From contig NZ_JACXLC010000001.1 in the NCBI RefSeq assembly GCF_014705715.1, positions 2,846,429 through 2,910,428 of the forward strand: a DNA stretch of 64,000 nucleotides, written 5' to 3'. Under the pieces are notes generated by a model. The model saw nothing but the letters and a program-made list of their open reading frames with translations. It was not told the DNA's origin and ran no database searches. The stretch is from Erythrobacter rubeus (GTDB lineage: Bacteria; Pseudomonadota; Alphaproteobacteria; Sphingomonadales; Sphingomonadaceae). Positions 10,559 through 19,890 of the stretch are shown here, one piece after another; position 1 is the first letter of the stretch; each line of letters starts with the position of its first letter. Position numbers and translations under genes: made by a program.

Positions 10559-12091
10559 ATGTCGAACAGACGCACCTTTGCGATCATTTCACACCCCGAT
10601 GCGGGTAAGACGACGCTGACAGAGAAGCTGCTGCTGCAGGGCGGCGCGATCCATCTTGCCGGCGAGGTGAAAGCCCGCGGCCAAGCGCGCCGCGCCCGCT
10701 CGGACTGGATGAAGATCGAGCAGCAGCGCGGCATCTCGGTCACATCCAGCGTCATGACGTTCGAAAAGGATTATGACGGTGAGACAATCACTTTCAACCT
10801 GCTCGACACGCCGGGGCACGAGGATTTCTCTGAGGACACTTACCGCACGCTGACAGCGGTCGACAGCGCAGTTATGGTGATCGACGCGGCCAAGGGCATC
10901 GAGCCGCAGACGCGTAAGCTGTTCGAGGTGTGCCGCCTGCGCAACGTGCCCATCATCACCTTCGTGAACAAGGTCGACCGCGAGGGGCGTGACCCTTTCG
11001 AAACGCTGGACGAAGTGGCCGATATGCTCGCGCTGGACGTGTCGCCGCAGATGTGGCCTATCGGAATGGGCGGTCAGTTCGAAGGGCTGCTGGATTTCGA
11101 AAGCGGCGAAGTCAGCCGCCCTGAAGGCCCGTCGAAGGAGTTTTTGGGAAAGCGCGACAGCGATCCTGAAATCCCGGAGGAATGGGCGGAGGAAGCCGAG
11201 CTTGCCAAGGTCGGCTATCCCGAATTCGATCTCGACGCCTACCGCAGCGGCGACCTGACGCCGGTCTATTTCGGGTCCGCGCTCAAGAGTTTCGGCGTGA
11301 CCGAACTGATCGATGCGATTGCCAAACACGCCCCTCCTCCGCGCCCCCAGCCGGCCGGCGATGAGCAGATTGCACCGGGGCATGACGAGGTGACCGGCTT
11401 CATCTTCAAGGTGCAGGCCAATATGGACCCGAACCACCGCGACCGGATCGCCTTTATGCGGCAGGTTTCGGGCACGTTCAAACGCGGTATGAAGCTGACG
11501 CCCAGCGGTCTTGGCAAACCGATTGCGATCCATTCGCCGATCCTTTTTTTCGCGCAGGACCGCGAGATCGCCGACACTGCCGAGGCGGGCGACATTATCG
11601 GCATCCCGAACCACGGCACTCTGCGGGTCGGTGACACGCTTTCTGAAAAGGACGCGGTGCGCTTCACCGGCCTTCCGAACTTCGCACCCGAAATCCTGCG
11701 CCGGGTACAGCTGAAAGACCCGACCAAGACCAAGCAGCTGCGCAAGGCTCTGGATGATCTTTCGGAAGAGGGCGTGATCCAGGTTTTCTATCCTGAGATC
11801 GGCGCGCAGCACATTGTCGGCGTCGTCGGCCAGCTTCAGCTCGACGTGCTGATTTCGCGGCTTTCTGCCGAATACAAGGTGGAGGCTGTGCTCGAGGCGT
11901 CTCCGTTTGCGACGGCGCGCTGGCTCAAAGGCGAGCGCAAGGCGCTAGACGAATTCGAAAGCTTCAACCGCGCCAACCTCGCCCGCGACCGCGATGGCGA
12001 CCTAGTGTTCATGGCGAAGAGTCCCTGGGACGTGAACTACCAGATCGAGAAGAACCCCGAACTGACCTTCTCCGCGACGAAGGAACGCTAG
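10559..12091 (+). CDS. prfC: Peptide chain release factor 3 (RF3, GTPase)
   Basis: A 510-residue translational GTPase that recycles RF1/RF2 after termination. The GTPase motifs are complete: G1 SHPDAGKTT (residues 11-19), the RGIS(V)TSS switch I, G3 DTPGHEDF (about 82-89) and G4 NKVD (about 136-139). It continues with domain II (EVTGFIFKVQANMDPNHRDRIAFMR) and the domain III typical of RF3 rather than EF-G. Slightly shorter than the 529-residue E. coli protein. It sits 18 bp after pheT, so read-through from the pheST promoter is likely. Confidence 0.94.
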   Translation: MSNRRTFAIISHPDAGKTTLTEKLLLQGGAIHLAGEVKARGQARRARSDWMKIEQQRGISVTSSVMTFEKDYDGETITFNLLDTPGHEDFSEDTYRTLTAVDSAVMVIDAAKGIEPQTRKLFEVCRLRNVPIITFVNKVDREGRDPFETLDEVADMLALDVSPQMWPIGMGGQFEGLLDFESGEVSRPEGPSKEFLGKRDSDPEIPEEWAEEAELAKVGYPEFDLDAYRSGDLTPVYFGSALKSFGVTELIDAIAKHAPPPRPQPAGDEQIAPGHDEVTGFIFKVQANMDPNHRDRIAFMRQVSGTFKRGMKLTPSGLGKPIAIHSPILFFAQDREIADTAEAGDIIGIPNHGTLRVGDTLSEKDAVRFTGLPNFAPEILRRVQLKDPTKTKQLRKALDDLSEEGVIQVFYPEIGAQHIVGVVGQLQLDVLISRLSAEYKVEAVLEASPFATARWLKGERKALDEFESFNRANLARDRDGDLVFMAKSPWDVNYQIEKNPELTFSATKER

Positions 12092-12129
12092 GCTTGCCGA
12101 TGGCGCCGCATCGCGGCATGTGAGCGCGC

Positions 12130-13014
12130 ATGAACGGCTATCAACCCTCGCGCTTCGGCCCCACTTCGCAGACATTCATTTCGCAGCGTCTGCGCCTCAA
12201 TTACGAAGATTGGGGCGGACGGGGGAAGCCGCCGCTCATCCTCGTCCATGGCGGGCGCGATCATGCGCGCAGCTGGGACTGGACGGCCGAGGCCCTTCGC
12301 GATGAATATCACGTGATTGCCATGGATCACCGCGGCCATGGAGACAGTGATTGGGTGTCGGACGGCAATTATTCCGCCGGCGATATGGTCTACGACCTTG
12401 CGCAGCTGATCCACCAGCTCGGCGCAGGGCCGGTGCGCATGGTGGCGCATTCGATGGGCGGAAATGTGGCGCTGCGCTATGCCGGGATGTTCCCCGACAT
12501 GGTAACGAAACTCGTTGCGATCGAGGGGCTGGGTCCGTCTCCCGAATGGAAGGAGGAGCAACGCAAGACCCCCTATCCGCAGCGAATGGCCGAATGGATT
12601 GAGAAAAAGCGCAAGGCCGCCGGGCGAACACCGCGCAAATATGAAAGCATCGAGGCCGCTTTCGCCCGGATGATCGAGGAGAACTCCTACCTCACCGAGG
12701 ATCAAGCGCGGCACCTCACCGTCCACGGCGTCAACCGCAATGAAGACGGGACCTATAGCTGGAAGTTCGATCCGCACCTCAATGTCTGGGGCGTCGAGGA
12801 TGTCGCCGACGAATTCATGGAAGCGACCTGGGGCGCGATCTCCTGCCCTACGCTGCTGCTATACGGTCAGGACAGCTGGGCTTCCAATCCCGAAAAGGAT
12901 GGGCGCATCGAGCATTTCAGCACAGCGCGGGTCATCGAATTCGAAAAAGCGGGGCACTGGCTCCACCACGACCAATTTGATAGGTTCATCAGGGTGCTGC
13001 GCGACTTCCTCTGA
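12130..13014 (+). CDS. Alpha/beta-hydrolase
   Basis: A 294-residue alpha/beta-fold hydrolase. The oxyanion-hole HGGRDHARSW lies at residues 39-48, the nucleophile elbow AHSMGGN at about 103-109, and the catalytic His in KAGHWLHHDQ near the C-terminus; the acid is probably the Asp in YGQDSW. It resembles the epoxide hydrolase/haloalkane dehalogenase/esterase assemblage, so the substrate is open. It follows prfC by 38 bp and precedes the PNPOx-like gene by 18 bp. The start ATG 12130 lacks a clear Shine-Dalgarno. Confidence 0.82.
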   Translation: MNGYQPSRFGPTSQTFISQRLRLNYEDWGGRGKPPLILVHGGRDHARSWDWTAEALRDEYHVIAMDHRGHGDSDWVSDGNYSAGDMVYDLAQLIHQLGAGPVRMVAHSMGGNVALRYAGMFPDMVTKLVAIEGLGPSPEWKEEQRKTPYPQRMAEWIEKKRKAAGRTPRKYESIEAAFARMIEENSYLTEDQARHLTVHGVNRNEDGTYSWKFDPHLNVWGVEDVADEFMEATWGAISCPTLLLYGQDSWASNPEKDGRIEHFSTARVIEFEKAGHWLHHDQFDRFIRVLRDFL

Positions 13015-13032
13015 CGCGGCCGGAGATACGAT

Positions 13033-13593
13033 ATGGCTGACTTTTTCGACGCGCTTGATCCGAAGCACATCGCGATGATCGAAAAGCAGCCGATCTTTTT
13101 CGTCGCCACTGCCGCCCCAGATGCGCGCATCAATCTCAGCCCGAAGGGATATGACGCCTTCCGCGTCCTGTCGCCCACGCGGGTCGCCTATCTCGATCTC
13201 GGAGGGTCGGGCAACGAAACCCATGCCCACCTCGCAGCGGATGGACGGATCACCCTGATGTTCTGCAATTTCGACCGGCCCGCGCTGATCTTGCGCCTAT
13301 ATGGCACCGGTAAACCGGTTCTCCCGCAGGACGAGGGCTGGGAAGGCTTGGCCGAACACTTCACCCTGATGCCGGGCACGCGGCAGATATTCGATATTGC
13401 GGTCGAAAGCGTGCAAACCTCCTGTGGCTGGGGCGTGCCGTTCATGAGCCTTGAGAGCGAGCGGGAGACGCTTAAGAAAGCCCACCGCCAGAGCGATCCG
13501 GTAGAGTGGGAATCGAAGATGGCCAAGCGGACCAGCAGCATTGACGGCCTGCCGACCCGCGCAACCGATCGTTATATCTCCGGCGAGCAATAA
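13033..13593 (+). CDS. Pyridoxamine 5'-phosphate oxidase-like (split-barrel flavin) family protein
   Basis: A 186-residue protein with the FMN-binding split-barrel N-terminus (FFVATAAPDARINLSPKGYDAFRVL, then VAYLDLGGSGNETHAHL and ITLMFCNFDRPALILRLYG). Such proteins bind FMN, F420 or haem and are often oxidoreductases of unknown substrate; true PdxH has extra C-terminal motifs not seen here. Last gene of the pheS-to-here run, followed by 215 bp of glnK control region. Confidence 0.8.
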   Translation: MADFFDALDPKHIAMIEKQPIFFVATAAPDARINLSPKGYDAFRVLSPTRVAYLDLGGSGNETHAHLAADGRITLMFCNFDRPALILRLYGTGKPVLPQDEGWEGLAEHFTLMPGTRQIFDIAVESVQTSCGWGVPFMSLESERETLKKAHRQSDPVEWESKMAKRTSSIDGLPTRATDRYISGEQ

Positions 13594-13622
13594 CGCAGCA
13601 AACGTGCGCAAGCAGCCCTCAA

Positions 13623-13643
13623 TGCGCATCAATTCTGTGCGCA
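13623..13643. promoter_or_regulatory. Distal dyad upstream of the glnK sigma-54 promoter
   Basis: TGCGCA repeats at 13623-13628 and 13638-13643, giving a 21-bp interrupted palindrome about 130-150 bp before the predicted transcription start. The position suits an enhancer-binding protein such as NtrC, but the sequence differs from the classical TGCAC...GTGCA spacing. Confidence 0.3.
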
Positions 13644-13677
13644 CTGCCTAAATTATGACCAAAAGATTAAAATTTGG

Positions 13678-13696
13678 GCAGCACGAATTGTGCAGC
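13678..13696. promoter_or_regulatory. Proximal dyad upstream of the glnK sigma-54 promoter
   Basis: A 19-bp interrupted palindrome with half sites GCAC (13681-13684) and GTGC (13690-13693) flanked by further matching GC pairs. It lies about 80 bp upstream of the predicted start, a normal place for an NtrC-like activator. The GCAC/GTGC spacing is 5 bp rather than the 7 bp of the enteric consensus. Confidence 0.4.
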
Positions 13697-13727
13697 TGCG
13701 AAGAAAGCTGCTGATTCCGCAACGTAA

Positions 13728-14147
<420 letters not shown>

Positions 14148-14163
14148 TAGGGGGACAAGCATC

Positions 14164-15501
14164 ATGAAGCGTACTTTCCTGAAACTTTCCGCCCTTGCCA
14201 CCGGCACTGCACTGTTCGCGCAGCCCGCGCTTGCGGCCGCACCCGCCGCAGCTGCCGACGCAGTCGGCGGCGGAACCGCCTACATTCTCAACACGCTGCT
14301 TTTCCTGATCGGCGGTTTCCTGGTCATGTGGATGGCGGCGGGCTTTGCCATGCTGGAGGCTGGACTGGTCCGGTCGAAAAACACATCGACCCAGTGCCTC
14401 AAGAATATCGGCCTCTATTCGATCGCCGGTCTGATGTTCTGGGTGATCGGTTATTCGATCGCTTATCCCGGGTTTGCCGAGGGGTCGCTCGGCCTGTTCG
14501 GCATTGCCGGTTTTCCCTATGCGATGCAGGGCGTGGGCGAGGCTGACCTCGACACCGGCTATTCGGTCGCGTCGGATTGGTTCTTCCAGATGGTGTTCTG
14601 CGCCACCACTGCGTCAATCGTTTCGGGCACCGTGGCCGAGCGCGTGAAGATCGTACCGTTCTTCATCTTCGTGACGGTGCTCACCGGTATCATCTATCCA
14701 GTGGTTGTCAGCTGGGAATGGGGTGCAGGCTATCTCGATAGTGTGCACGGCTTCAGCGACTTTGCCGGGTCTACTCTGGTTCATTCGACCGGCGGCTGGG
14801 CGGCCCTCATGGGCGCGATCATAATCGGACCGCGCGCCGGTCGCTATGGCGCAGACGGCAAGGTCAACGTCTTCCCGGGTGCAAACATCCCGCTCGCTAC
14901 GCTCGGAACGTTCATCCTCTGGCTTGGCTGGTTCGGTTTCAACGGCGCTTCGCAGCTGGCGATGGGCACTGTCGGCGACGTATCGGATGTGTCCAAGATC
15001 TTCGTGAACACCAACATGGCTGCTGCCGGCGGTGTGGTGGTTGCGATCATCCTGACGCAGATCCTCTACAGGAAAGTCGACGTCACCATGGCGCTGAACG
15101 GCGCGCTGGCAGGCCTCGTGTCGATCACCGCAGAGCCGCTTGCACCCACAGTGGGCCAGTCCATCCTAATCGGCGGCATTGGCGGTGCGATCGTGGTCTT
15201 TGCGGTCCCGATGCTCGACAAGTTCAAGATCGATGACGTCGTCGGCGCGATCCCGGTTCACCTGTTCGCAGGTATCTGGGGCACGATGATCGTTCCGCTG
15301 ACCAATAGCGATGCCTCCTATGGCGGCCAGTTCGTCGGCGTTGCGCTGACGGCCGTCTGGGTCAGCCTTGCATCGGCAGTGGTCTGGTACGCCCTCAAAC
15401 TCACCATCGGGGTCCGCCCATCCGAAGAGGCAGAGGTCGGCGGTCTCGACCACGCGGAGATCGGCGTCGAAGCCTATCCCGAATTCGCTCGGACGACCTG
15501 A
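14164..15501 (+). CDS. amtB: Ammonium transporter
   Basis: A 445-residue inner-membrane channel for NH4+/NH3. It begins with a cleavable signal (residues 1-25, ending QPALAAAPA), as in E. coli AmtB, and then about 11 membrane helices. The twin pore histidines are visible as His207 (LVHSTGGWAALMGA) and His366 (AIPVHLFAGIWG). The frame extends upstream into glnK, but ATG 14164 with AGGGGGA 8 bp before it is the credible start. Co-transcribed with glnK and followed by two hairpins, the second a good terminator. Confidence 0.95.
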   Translation: MKRTFLKLSALATGTALFAQPALAAAPAAAADAVGGGTAYILNTLLFLIGGFLVMWMAAGFAMLEAGLVRSKNTSTQCLKNIGLYSIAGLMFWVIGYSIAYPGFAEGSLGLFGIAGFPYAMQGVGEADLDTGYSVASDWFFQMVFCATTASIVSGTVAERVKIVPFFIFVTVLTGIIYPVVVSWEWGAGYLDSVHGFSDFAGSTLVHSTGGWAALMGAIIIGPRAGRYGADGKVNVFPGANIPLATLGTFILWLGWFGFNGASQLAMGTVGDVSDVSKIFVNTNMAAAGGVVVAIILTQILYRKVDVTMALNGALAGLVSITAEPLAPTVGQSILIGGIGGAIVVFAVPMLDKFKIDDVVGAIPVHLFAGIWGTMIVPLTNSDASYGGQFVGVALTAVWVSLASAVVWYALKLTIGVRPSEEAEVGGLDHAEIGVEAYPEFARTT

Positions 15502-15514
15502 GCGACACCAGTTT

Positions 15515-15552
15515 GGCGGGGGAAGAACTCTCTCCTCTCCCTCTTCCCCCGC
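15515..15552 (+). repeat. Perfect 12-bp inverted repeat after amtB
   Basis: GGCGGGGGAAGA and its complement TCTTCCCCCGCC flank a pyrimidine-rich loop directly after the amtB stop. There is no T-run behind it, so it is more likely an mRNA 3'-end stabiliser or part of a tandem terminator than a terminator on its own. Confidence 0.5.
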
Positions 15553-15589
15553 CTCAACACGTTCCTCCTGCGAACGAACAGACTGACGA

Positions 15590-15624
15590 TGGCCGGAGCG
15601 GCAAACCCGCTTCGGCCACTTTTT
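15590..15624 (+). terminator. Intrinsic terminator of glnK-amtB
   Basis: TGGCCGGAGCGG and CCGCTTCGGCCA form a 12-bp stem (one G-T pair) around a 5-base loop, followed by ACTTTTTG. It ends the nitrogen operon before the TonB receptor gene. Confidence 0.75.
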
Positions 15625-15769
15625 GTTGGGAAGACGCTGTGGCTGGCGTGTAACACAATTGTAAGAAAAATCATGACCTCGACAGGCCCTCTATTGCGCA
15701 AAATTACACACTGCAGTCATTTGCTTGCGCGGGAAGGCTGCGCCTTTCCCGATCTGGAGGAGAGAATCG

Positions 15770-18184
15770 ATGAAATCCCCAAGCATCATCCAAAAAAACA
15801 AAATGTTACGCCGGGCGGGTCTCCTGGCCGGTTGCGCCGCGGTCCTCAGCGCCGCACCGGTTGCGGCGCAAGATTCCGAGAGCGTTGCGGAAGCCGAGGT
15901 CAGCGGCAATGTCATCATTGTTACTGCTACAAAGCGCGATGAAGATCTTCAGGACATCCCTTTTTCGATCAACGCGCAGACCGCCGAAGACATCCAGCGC
16001 AGCGGCGCGGTCAATCTCGAAGACGTATCGCGCCTCGTAGCTGGTCTTAGCATTCAAAATCTCGGACCGGGTCAAAGCCAGGTCGCGATCCGCGGCGTTT
16101 CCGCGGGCCAAATCGTCCGCGACCAGCCCGGCGTCAAGGAGCAGGTCGGCGTCTACCTTGATGAATCGGTGATTTCGCTCTCGCTATTTACGCCCGACCT
16201 CGACCTGTTCGACCTGAACCGTGTCGAGACCCTGAGAGGCCCGCAGGGGACGCTGTTCGGTTCCGGCTCGATCGGCGGTACCATCCGCTATATTACGAAC
16301 CAGCCTAATCTCGACACCGTCGAAGGCATGATCGAGGCGGACCTCAACCTAGTAGATGTGGACGACATCGGTTACAGTCTGAAAGGAGCCGTCAATGTCC
16401 CGCTGGTCGAGGATGTCGCCGCCATTCGGGCGGTTGGATATTACACGCAGTTTGGCGGGTTCATCAATGCGCTGACCGATGACGGCATCATTGAGGATGT
16501 CAATTCGGGTGAGCGGTATGGCGGGCGGTTGGCGCTTACCGTCAAGCCTGTCGAGACCGTCACCATCACCCCGCGTATCGTCTATCAGGAAATCATATCC
16601 GACGGTTTCAACAGGCAGGAGACGTTCAATCTCTTCGCCAATCCCTTCACCACGACACGCCCACCCATCCAGCTGGGCGAGCGCGAGCAATTCCTGCGCC
16701 TGCGCGAAGAATTTCGCGACGAAACGCTGATTGCAGATCTGGTAGTGGATGTGGAGCTCGGCGGAACGATCCTGACGTCTGTCACGAGCTACAGCGATCG
16801 CGAGATCCTGGTAAGCCGCGATGCGAGCGCGCTCACCGGCTCTGTCTCGGTCGATCTCGGTTTTCCGGATGCAGGCGTGCTGCTGCCATCGAATTTGCAG
16901 GACACGACAGACCTCAGCACATTCACGCAGGAATTGCGGCTTGCCTCGAACAATGACAGCCGCTTCCAGTGGGTGTTCGGCGGGTTCTATTCCGATATCG
17001 AGCGCGATTACACGCAGCGCCTTCCGACACCTGGATACGATGGATTCACTGATGCAGTTCTCGGTGCGGGCACTGCCGCTGCCGTTGCGAATGGCTTTCC
17101 GGCGGACTCGCCCTTCAACTCGGACCTCGACTTCAACATCGAGCAATATGCCGTGTTTGGCGAGGCAAGCTACGAAGTCACCGATCGCCTGACTCTGACA
17201 GCAGGCGGACGCTATTACGACTTCGAAGAGGATCGTACGATCATTACGGGCGGCCTGTTCGCCGCTGGCGGTCCGCTTCAGGAAGATGTCACCGCGTCGG
17301 ACGGTTTCACGCCGCGTTTCCTTGCGAGTTTTGATGTTTCGGAGAATGTGACGATCAACGCGCAAGCCGCGCAGGGCTTTCGATTGGGCGGGGTTAACGA
17401 TCCGCTCAACACCGGCTTGTGCGATGCTGCCGATTTCGCAATCTTCGGAGGGTTCCAGGATTTCGATGATGAAACGCTGTGGAACTACGAACTCGGTCTG
17501 AAATCGCAATTCGGGGCGTTCACCTTCAACGCGGCCGGTTTCTACACCGAGATCGACGATCTGCAGGTGACTCTGGACGCGGGAAGCTGTTCCTCGCGCA
17601 TATCGTTTAACGTCCCGGAAGCGCATACTCTCGGTTTTGAATGGGAGTTTGCGGGACAGGTTGCGCCCGGTCTCGATATCGGAATTTCGGGGTCTGTACT
17701 CGAAGCAGAAATCGACTCGGCAGTGCTCGACGGGGCGGGCACGCCGTTTCCAGGCCTGCAGCCGGGCGATCGCCTGCCTTCGGTGCCCGAATTCCAGGTT
17801 TCAGCCGATGCAACCTATCGGTGGGATGTCGCGTTCGGCGAAGCGTTCCTAAACGGGACGTTCCAGCATGTCGGCGATCGCATCACGCAGCCGGGCGACC
17901 AATTCCCCGAATTGACACTGCCTGCGACGTCCGGATTGCCTTTTGCCGGTGCAACCGGGCTTGAGCCGCTGAACACCGATCCGGCGCTCGATTCCTATGA
18001 ATTGGTGAACCTGAGCGCGGGGATCGATCTGGAAAACGAGCTCAGCATCACGGTCTACCTGCGCAATGTCTTCGATGTGAATCCGCTGCTGTCTTTCGAC
18101 CGCGAACGCGGGGGCAGGGCACGGACAGGCTTCCGGGTCGGTCAACCGCGAACGCTAGGTGTGACGCTGCGCAAAGGGTTCTGA
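15770..18184 (+). CDS. TonB-dependent outer-membrane receptor
   Basis: An 804-residue receptor. ATG 15770 has GGAGGAGA 7 bp before it. A signal peptide ends in APVAAQ (about residues 30-35), the TonB box is probably NVIIVTATKR (about 47-56), and the plug domain runs to about residue 180 with VETLRGPQGTLFGSGSIGGTIRYIT. The 22-strand barrel follows and ends with the terminal Phe (LGVTLRKGF) needed for BamA recognition. It imports a large substrate; the next genes (GMC oxidoreductase, sterol desaturase-like) hint at a hydrophobic or alcohol substrate, but that is inference. A palindrome ACAATTGT lies at 15655-15662 in the leader. Confidence 0.92.
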   Translation: MKSPSIIQKNKMLRRAGLLAGCAAVLSAAPVAAQDSESVAEAEVSGNVIIVTATKRDEDLQDIPFSINAQTAEDIQRSGAVNLEDVSRLVAGLSIQNLGPGQSQVAIRGVSAGQIVRDQPGVKEQVGVYLDESVISLSLFTPDLDLFDLNRVETLRGPQGTLFGSGSIGGTIRYITNQPNLDTVEGMIEADLNLVDVDDIGYSLKGAVNVPLVEDVAAIRAVGYYTQFGGFINALTDDGIIEDVNSGERYGGRLALTVKPVETVTITPRIVYQEIISDGFNRQETFNLFANPFTTTRPPIQLGEREQFLRLREEFRDETLIADLVVDVELGGTILTSVTSYSDREILVSRDASALTGSVSVDLGFPDAGVLLPSNLQDTTDLSTFTQELRLASNNDSRFQWVFGGFYSDIERDYTQRLPTPGYDGFTDAVLGAGTAAAVANGFPADSPFNSDLDFNIEQYAVFGEASYEVTDRLTLTAGGRYYDFEEDRTIITGGLFAAGGPLQEDVTASDGFTPRFLASFDVSENVTINAQAAQGFRLGGVNDPLNTGLCDAADFAIFGGFQDFDDETLWNYELGLKSQFGAFTFNAAGFYTEIDDLQVTLDAGSCSSRISFNVPEAHTLGFEWEFAGQVAPGLDIGISGSVLEAEIDSAVLDGAGTPFPGLQPGDRLPSVPEFQVSADATYRWDVAFGEAFLNGTFQHVGDRITQPGDQFPELTLPATSGLPFAGATGLEPLNTDPALDSYELVNLSAGIDLENELSITVYLRNVFDVNPLLSFDRERGGRARTGFRVGQPRTLGVTLRKGF

Positions 18185-18223
18185 ACGGCCGGCGTCAACG
18201 CGCAGACGAAGCTAGAAACGGAA

Positions 18224-18253
18224 AAGGGCCGCAGCGTACACTGCGGCCCCTTT
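18224..18253. terminator. Terminator between convergent TonB receptor and GMC genes
   Basis: GGGCCGCAG (18226-18234) and CTGCGGCCC (18241-18249) form a perfect 9-bp stem with a 6-base loop. A-rich sequence lies on the left and CTTTATT on the right, so it can act for both converging genes. Confidence 0.75.
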
Positions 18254-18282
18254 ATTGTTCGCCGCGACTTGCCCGCCGATCG

Positions 18283-19866
18283 TCACTCAGCAGCTTTGAT
18301 GAAGTCGGCGCAGCGTTCACCGATCATGATGCTTGGAGCATTGGTGTTTCCGCTCACGATCTTCGGCATGATGCTCGCATCGGCGACCCACAATCCGTCG
18401 ACGCCGTTCACTTTCAGCGTCGGATCGACCACCGCGTCATCGTCTGCGCCCATGTGGCACGTACCGACCGGGTGGTAAACGGTGTCCGCGCGTTCGCGGA
18501 TGAGACTGTCGAGCGCGGCATCGTCATGCAGATCGACCGGATGGCGATCCGTAGGGCCGTAGGCTTGAAGCGGCGGTGCATCGGCGATGCGGTGCGATAG
18601 GCGCACACCCGCCCGAAGCACGGCGATATCGCGGTCATCGTCCAGGAAATTGGGATCGATTACCGGGGGTGCCTCTGCATTGCCCGATCCCAGGCGAACG
18701 GTACCGCGGCTTTCCGGACGCAGGACGCAGGCATGCAGCGAGAAGCCGTAGCCTTTCACATTCTCGCGTCCATGGTCCTCGAGCACGGCGGGTACGAAAT
18801 GCCACTGAACATCGGGCGCGGATGCATCGTCCATCACCGTCCAAAAACCGCCAGCTTCGGCATAAGGTGTCGTCATAGCACCGGTTCGGCTGCGGCGGTG
18901 CTGCACGATTGCGCCCGCCATCTTCAGCGTGCCCTTGATCGTTCCACCGATCGGTACGTCGGATTCCGTCGACCAGCCAGATACGTAATCGATATGGTCC
19001 TGCAAATTGGATCCGACCGCGGGCTTATCGATAAAAACGTCGATCCCATGCTCCTTGAGATGTTCGGCCGGGCCGATGCCTGAGAGCATGAGGATTTGCG
19101 GAGAATTGAAAGCGCCCGCGGACAAGATCACGCCGCGCCGTGCGTAGATCATTTCGCTGCGCTTACCCCGCCGCACGCGTACGCCGGTCACGCGGCCGCC
19201 TTCGATTACCAGCTTTTCGACGAGTGTCTTGGTGCGCACCGCGAAATTGCCTTGTTCGCGGATCGGCTCGACATAAGCGCGAGATGCCGACCAACGCTCA
19301 CCCTTGCGCTGGGTGACCTGGTAAAGGCCAAAACCGTCCTGGCGCTCGCCGTTAAAATCATCATTGGTGCGCAATTGCAGCGCGGCAGCGCTTTCGATGA
19401 AAGCATGGCTCGTTGGGTTGGGTTCGACCTGGTCGGAAACGAACAGTGGGCCGCCTTCGCCGTGATAATCGTCGGCCCCGCGTTCATTCGCTTCGGCCTT
19501 CCGGAAGTATGGGAGCACATCGTCGTACGACCAGCCGGTGCAGCCCATTTCCGCCCAATTGTCGTAATCCCACCTGTTGCCGCGGATATAGACCATGGCG
19601 TTGATGGCCGACGAGCCGCCAAGCCCCTTGCCGCGCGGTTGGTAGCCAATGCGACCGTTCAGCCCTTTTTGCGGAACCGTATCGTATTTGTAGTTCGACG
19701 AATTGCGGATGAAGGGCATGAAGCCCGGCGTCTTGATGAAGATATCGTTGTTGCGTCCGCCCGCCTCGATCAGACACACCCGGCGCGTTCCATCGACAGC
19801 CAGACGCCCTGCGGCGGCGCTGCCTCCGCTACCACCGCCAATCACGATATAATCGAAGCTTTCCAT
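18283..19866 (-). CDS. GMC-family FAD oxidoreductase (choline dehydrogenase-like)
   Basis: A 527-residue FAD enzyme oxidising an alcohol. Visible are the ADP-binding fold FDYIVIGGGSGGSAAAGRLA (residues 4-23), the GMC signature 1 region PRGKGLGGSSAINAMVYIRG (about 77-96), GMC signature 2 GAFNSPQILMLSGIGP (about 253-268) and the active-site His of YHPVGTCHMG (about 464-473). It resembles BetA and the alkan-1-ol/PEG dehydrogenases of sphingomonads. AGAGGAGAG 5 bp upstream fixes the start. The sterol desaturase-like gene begins upstream on the same strand with a 24-bp gap. Confidence 0.9.
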   Translation of the reverse strand: MESFDYIVIGGGSGGSAAAGRLAVDGTRRVCLIEAGGRNNDIFIKTPGFMPFIRNSSNYKYDTVPQKGLNGRIGYQPRGKGLGGSSAINAMVYIRGNRWDYDNWAEMGCTGWSYDDVLPYFRKAEANERGADDYHGEGGPLFVSDQVEPNPTSHAFIESAAALQLRTNDDFNGERQDGFGLYQVTQRKGERWSASRAYVEPIREQGNFAVRTKTLVEKLVIEGGRVTGVRVRRGKRSEMIYARRGVILSAGAFNSPQILMLSGIGPAEHLKEHGIDVFIDKPAVGSNLQDHIDYVSGWSTESDVPIGGTIKGTLKMAGAIVQHRRSRTGAMTTPYAEAGGFWTVMDDASAPDVQWHFVPAVLEDHGRENVKGYGFSLHACVLRPESRGTVRLGSGNAEAPPVIDPNFLDDDRDIAVLRAGVRLSHRIADAPPLQAYGPTDRHPVDLHDDAALDSLIRERADTVYHPVGTCHMGADDDAVVDPTLKVNGVDGLWVADASIMPKIVSGNTNAPSIMIGERCADFIKAAE

Positions 19867-19890
19867 GCTCTCTCCTCTTGAGAGACAGGG

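Noticed and set aside
16349..17626. 425-codon minus-strand frame inside the TonB receptor gene
   Set aside because: Shadow of a strongly supported coding sequence; no ribosome site or recognisable protein.
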